From DATAMF01 sp964472565 (GTDB taxonomy: Bacteria > Chloroflexota > Anaerolineae > Aggregatilineales > Aggregatilineaceae), in contig CAYYNB010000223.1 in NCBI GenBank assembly GCA_964472565.1, positions 1 through 8,387 on the forward strand: 8,387 nt of DNA. Direction: 5' to 3'. The position numbers and the translations under genes are program-made. Shown here piece by piece: positions 6,348 to 8,387 of this stretch. Positions within the stretch are counted from its first letter, which is position 1, and every line of letters starts with the position of its first letter. The notes under the pieces were generated by a model, which ran no database searches, was not told the DNA's origin, and saw only the letters and a program-made list of their open reading frames with translations.

Positions 6348-6926
6348 TCACTTTGAACGTGCCTGACTCGGCGGCCTTTTTTGACCAATTGTCTGTCGTA
6401 ACACACTTTCACTCAGCAGAATAGCGAGCGCGCTTGGCCCATCTTTGATCGCGCCGGTTTTTGCCATTTCCAGCGCTTCCATAATCGACACCTGCCGCAG
6501 CATAATATGTTCGGTGGGTTCGCGCTGGGGTTCACCGAGTCTCACACCGCGTGCGACATAAACATGCGCAATCTCATTCCCGATCCCGTTCATGGTATAA
6601 AATTCGGCTACCGGGATCAGTTGTTGCGCCGTGCCGCCGATCTCTTCGCGCAGTTCGCGCGCCGCCATCGCCAGCACATCCATCTCTGGCTCAACATTCC
6701 CGGCTGGAACTTCGAGACACCATGCATCGATGGGATAGCGGTATTGGTTGATCAGCACGACATTTCCCGTCGTCGTGACGGGTACGATCCACACGGCGAC
6801 AGGCTTTTCAACCACCGTATAGGTAATTTCCAGCCCATTCGCGGCGCGTAATTGATCCTGGCGCAGGTTATACCAGCGGCTTTGCCACAGATACTGGCTT
6901 GCTAAAACGGTGTAGGGACGTTTCAC
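6348..6926 (-). CDS. Nudix hydrolase, ADP-ribose pyrophosphatase-like
   Basis: The 192-aa protein has the layout of bacterial ADP-ribose pyrophosphatases (NudF type), which cleave ADP-ribose or other nucleoside diphosphate sugars into monophosphates. An N-terminal beta region (1-42) precedes the Nudix fold. The stretch NQYRYPIDAWCLEVPAGNVEP (60-80) matches the QYR...ElPAG pattern of that branch. The Nudix box runs from G76 to G97 with R90-E91-L92-x-E94-E95-x-G97 intact, but the first Glu of G-x5-E is M82, with E81 next to it. A YTMNGIGNEIAHVYVARG segment follows, where NudF-type enzymes have the SPG/xxE loop. The start codon is GTG, with GGAGAA 6 nt before it. The gene is divergent from the TetR gene across 101 bp. 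Substrate is inferred from family resemblance only. Confidence 0.87.
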   Translation of the reverse strand: MKRPYTVLASQYLWQSRWYNLRQDQLRAANGLEITYTVVEKPVAVWIVPVTTTGNVVLINQYRYPIDAWCLEVPAGNVEPEMDVLAMAARELREEIGGTAQQLIPVAEFYTMNGIGNEIAHVYVARGVRLGEPQREPTEHIMLRQVSIMEALEMAKTGAIKDGPSALAILLSESVLRQTIGQKRPPSQARSK

Positions 6927-6932
6927 TGTTTG

Positions 6933-6938
6933 TTCTCC
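6933..6938 (-). promoter_or_regulatory. Ribosome binding site fixing the GTG start of the Nudix gene
   Basis: On the minus strand GGAGAA lies 6 nt before the GTG at 6926. The only nearby ATG (6941-6939) is out of frame and reaches a stop after five codons, so GTG is the likely start. Confidence 0.7.
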
Positions 6939-6950
6939 ATTCTGCCCGCC

Positions 6951-6980
6951 ATTGTACGAAGGCTACGCACTTTCTGCCAC
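6951..6980 (-). promoter_or_regulatory. Possible promoter of the Nudix gene
   Basis: On the minus strand TACAAT (6951-6956, five of six matches) follows GTGGCA (6975-6980, four of six) with an 18-bp spacer. Transcription would begin near 6944, leaving a leader of about 18 nt. The -35 box ends 6 bp from the palindrome at 6987-7005, so a regulator bound there could affect both divergent genes. Confidence 0.4.
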
Positions 6981-7009
6981 TTGATTTATGAACTAAAGGT
7001 TCATATAAT
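6981..7009 (+). promoter_or_regulatory. Promoter of the TetR-family gene
   Basis: TTGATT (6981-6986, four of six matches) and a perfect TATAAT (7004-7009) are separated by exactly 17 bp. Transcription would start near 7016, giving a very short leader of about 12 nt that includes the ribosome binding site. Confidence 0.75.
6987..7005. promoter_or_regulatory. Perfect palindromic operator inside the TetR promoter
   Basis: TATGAAC (6987-6993) and GTTCATA (6999-7005) are exact inverted copies around a 5-bp centre, TAAAG. The 19-bp element fills the spacer between the -35 and -10 boxes and overlaps the first two bases of the -10. Operators of this size and position are typical for TetR-family autorepressors, and the next gene encodes one. 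Binding itself is inferred. Confidence 0.7.
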
Positions 7010-7015
7010 ATGAAT

Positions 7016-7021
7016 AAGGAG
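7016..7021 (+). promoter_or_regulatory. Ribosome binding site fixing the TetR start
   Basis: AAGGAG lies 6 nt before the ATG at 7028. The in-frame ATG at 7010 overlaps the -10 box and precedes this site, so it cannot be the start when the promoter at 6981-7009 is used. Confidence 0.8.
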
Positions 7022-7027
7022 TTCGTA

Positions 7028-7741
7028 ATGGAAAGTTACTTCAATTGGACCCAGCTTTTGGCCCATATCATGCAGTTGGAACAGGAAGGCTTGGTCACGC
7101 GCACGTTCCGCCGTCTCGATCCGGAACGTCAGCGGGCGGTGATCATGGCGATTCTGGATGAAGCCGTCGAAAAAGGCCCGGTATCGATCAACATCAAGCA
7201 GGTGGCCGGGCGTGCCAATGTCTCCGTTGGCTCGTTGTACCAGTACTTCGGCAGCCGCGAACGCCTGCTCGATTTCACCGTTGAATTGTGTGTGCGTTTT
7301 ATGAATGACCTCTTCAACCTGTTCCGTCCCTATCTGCTCGCCATGCCGATCCGCGAAGGGCTTCAGGCGTATCTCGCCGGAGGAGTGGAGTGGATGAACA
7401 CCCAGGCCGGTTTGCTGCGTTTTTTCGCCCGTGCCGCCTACCATAGCGACTCCGACCTGTCCGAACAGGTAGTTCGTCCTATCGCCAATACCATGCGTGA
7501 GATCGTGCGTGACATGCTGCAAGCCGCTGTTGATCGCGGCGAAGTTCGCCCCGACATCGACCTGGATGCCACCAGCCGTATTTTGCATGCGCTCACGATT
7601 GCCGTTGGTGACAGCCAGATGCTGCCCTACTTGAACACCTATTTTCAGATCACGGGCGAGGATGTGTCCTCGGACCGTGTCCTAACGGCGCTGATCGATC
7701 TCGTCCTCAACGGCATCGCCTTGCGCCGGGAAAGTGAGTGA
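7028..7741 (+). CDS. TetR/AcrR-family transcriptional regulator
   Basis: The 237-aa product is a dimeric one-component repressor of the TetR family. The DNA-binding domain spans about 35-82. Its helix-turn-helix is IKQVAGRANVSVGSLYQYFGSRERLL (56-81), with the L-Y-x-Y-F-x-S-x-x-x-L-L end typical of the family. An N-terminal extension of about 30 residues precedes it. The C-terminal half (90-237) is all helical and should hold the ligand pocket and dimer interface; the ligand cannot be read. A perfect palindrome lies in its own promoter, so autorepression is likely. The stop codon overlaps the GTG of the ABC ATPase gene by 4 bp (GTGA), so the regulator and the transporter are probably made together. 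This is a common arrangement for efflux systems that are induced by their substrate. Confidence 0.92.
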   Translation: MESYFNWTQLLAHIMQLEQEGLVTRTFRRLDPERQRAVIMAILDEAVEKGPVSINIKQVAGRANVSVGSLYQYFGSRERLLDFTVELCVRFMNDLFNLFRPYLLAMPIREGLQAYLAGGVEWMNTQAGLLRFFARAAYHSDSDLSEQVVRPIANTMREIVRDMLQAAVDRGEVRPDIDLDATSRILHALTIAVGDSQMLPYLNTYFQITGEDVSSDRVLTALIDLVLNGIALRRESE

Positions 7742-8337
7742 ATGTGAATTCTCATCAGGTTGTCTTGCGGACCGAAAATCTCACCAAACGTTTTGGTGAT
7801 GTCGAGGCCGTGCGCGGTCTGACCCTCGAAGTTTATGAAGGGGAAGTTTTTGGGTTCCTCGGCCCCAATGGAGCAGGCAAAACCACGTCGATCAATATGA
7901 TGTGCGGCTTGCTCAAACCCGATGCTGGCCAGGTAACGATTCACGGCCAGCTTGTGCGCGGTGGCGAAACTGCTGTGATCCGGCGGGTGGGTGTCTGTCC
8001 CCAGAACATCACGCTGTGGTCCAGCCTGACCTGCCTGGAACAGATGACTTTTATGGGCGAAATGTATAATGTGCCCTCCAGAATTGCGCGCCAGCGCAGC
8101 CAGACCCTGTTGGAACAGATGGGCCTGTCCGAGAAGATGAACAAACAGGCGGGCACCCTGTCCGGCGGCATGCAGCGGCGGCTCAATTTGATCATGGCCC
8201 TCGTGCATGATCCCGACATCCTTGTTTTGGACGAACCCGAAGCCGGGCTGGACCCCCAAAGCCGCGTCTTGATGCGTGAATATATTCAATCCCTCGCCCG
8301 CCAGAAAACCGTGATCCTCACCACCCACAACATGTAG
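7738..8337 (+). CDS. ABC transporter ATPase, cut short after the H-loop
   Basis: The 199-aa product is the ATP-binding subunit of an exporter of the CcmA/DrrA type, which powers a membrane permease. All nucleotide-binding elements are present: F19 in the A-loop position, Walker A G42-P-N-G-A-G-K48-T49, Q-loop Q89, signature LSGGMQ (141-146), Walker B ILVLDE (161-166) and the H-loop H197 in LTTHNM. The frame then ends in TAG at once. Members of this group usually continue with D-E-A-D-R-L-A and about 100 more residues. The bases after the TAG (8338-8354) still resemble such a continuation (GTAGAC, CTGGCGAGC) in mixed frames, which suggests small indels: a decaying gene or a sequence error. GTG at 7738 gives a GTGA overlap with the TetR stop; GTG at 7744 is the alternative. 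Permease genes would be expected beyond the window. Confidence 0.85.
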   Translation: MNVNSHQVVLRTENLTKRFGDVEAVRGLTLEVYEGEVFGFLGPNGAGKTTSINMMCGLLKPDAGQVTIHGQLVRGGETAVIRRVGVCPQNITLWSSLTCLEQMTFMGEMYNVPSRIARQRSQTLLEQMGLSEKMNKQAGTLSGGMQRRLNLIMALVHDPDILVLDEPEAGLDPQSRVLMREYIQSLARQKTVILTTHNM

Positions 8338-8357
8338 GGTAGACTGCTGGCGAGCCA

Positions 8358-8373
8358 CCATTCGTCCGAATGG
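8358..8373 (+). terminator. Short palindrome followed by TTTT after the ATPase stop
   Basis: CCATTCG (8358-8364) and CGAATGG (8367-8373) are exact inverted copies; realistically a 6-bp stem with a GTCC loop. TTTT follows at 8377-8380. It is a weak terminator candidate 20 nt after the stop codon, or simply chance in a decayed coding region. The window ends too soon to decide. Confidence 0.3.
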
Positions 8374-8387
8374 CGCTTTTCCATCAA

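Noticed and set aside
7645..8361. Open frame of 238 codons on the minus strand opposite the ABC ATPase
   Set aside because: The opposite strand carries all ABC motifs in order; this frame has no family features.

Overview
The window looks like chromosomal DNA from an uncultured or little-studied bacterium of moderately high GC, probably a member of the Chloroflexota (Anaerolineae-like). That assignment is an inference from gene style: a lipoprotein with a Pro/Thr-rich linker and paired FERG modules, a small STAS-like protein, and GC-rich hairpin repeats between genes. No rRNA, tRNA, CRISPR array, transposase or phage gene is visible. The eight complete genes and one 3'-shortened gene cover most of the sequence.

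Left part (1-3430, + strand). An extended -10 promoter drives a GT4 glycosyltransferase. After a 96-nt gap come a HAD-type phosphatase and a shikimate-kinase-like P-loop kinase whose start codon overlaps the HAD stop (ATGA). A Nit2-like carbon-nitrogen hydrolase with an intact Glu-Lys-Cys triad follows 43 nt later. Two degenerate copies of a hairpin-forming GC-rich repeat, 85 bp apart, close this block.

Middle part (3599-5775). A minus-strand lipoprotein gene and a plus-strand gene diverge from a 217-bp AT-rich region holding good sigma70-type promoters for both directions. The plus-strand gene is the most remarkable in the window. Its 296-aa product matches NphB/CloQ-type ABBA-fold aromatic prenyltransferases along its length and keeps most of the diphosphate-binding residues. 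It stands alone, without visible natural-product genes beside it. A 12-bp hairpin follows it, then a third, more diverged repeat copy.

Right part (5773-8387). On the minus strand lie a STAS-like protein of unknown role and a Nudix hydrolase of the ADP-ribose pyrophosphatase type. Divergently transcribed is a TetR-family regulator whose promoter contains a perfect 7-5-7 palindrome between -35 and -10, a likely autoregulatory operator. The regulator overlaps by 4 bp an ABC transporter ATPase gene. That gene has every nucleotide-binding motif but stops directly after the H-loop, so it lacks the usual C-terminal part; either it is a broken or shortened gene, or there is a sequence error near the window edge. 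Together the last two genes look like the start of a drug-export type operon whose permease genes would lie beyond the window.
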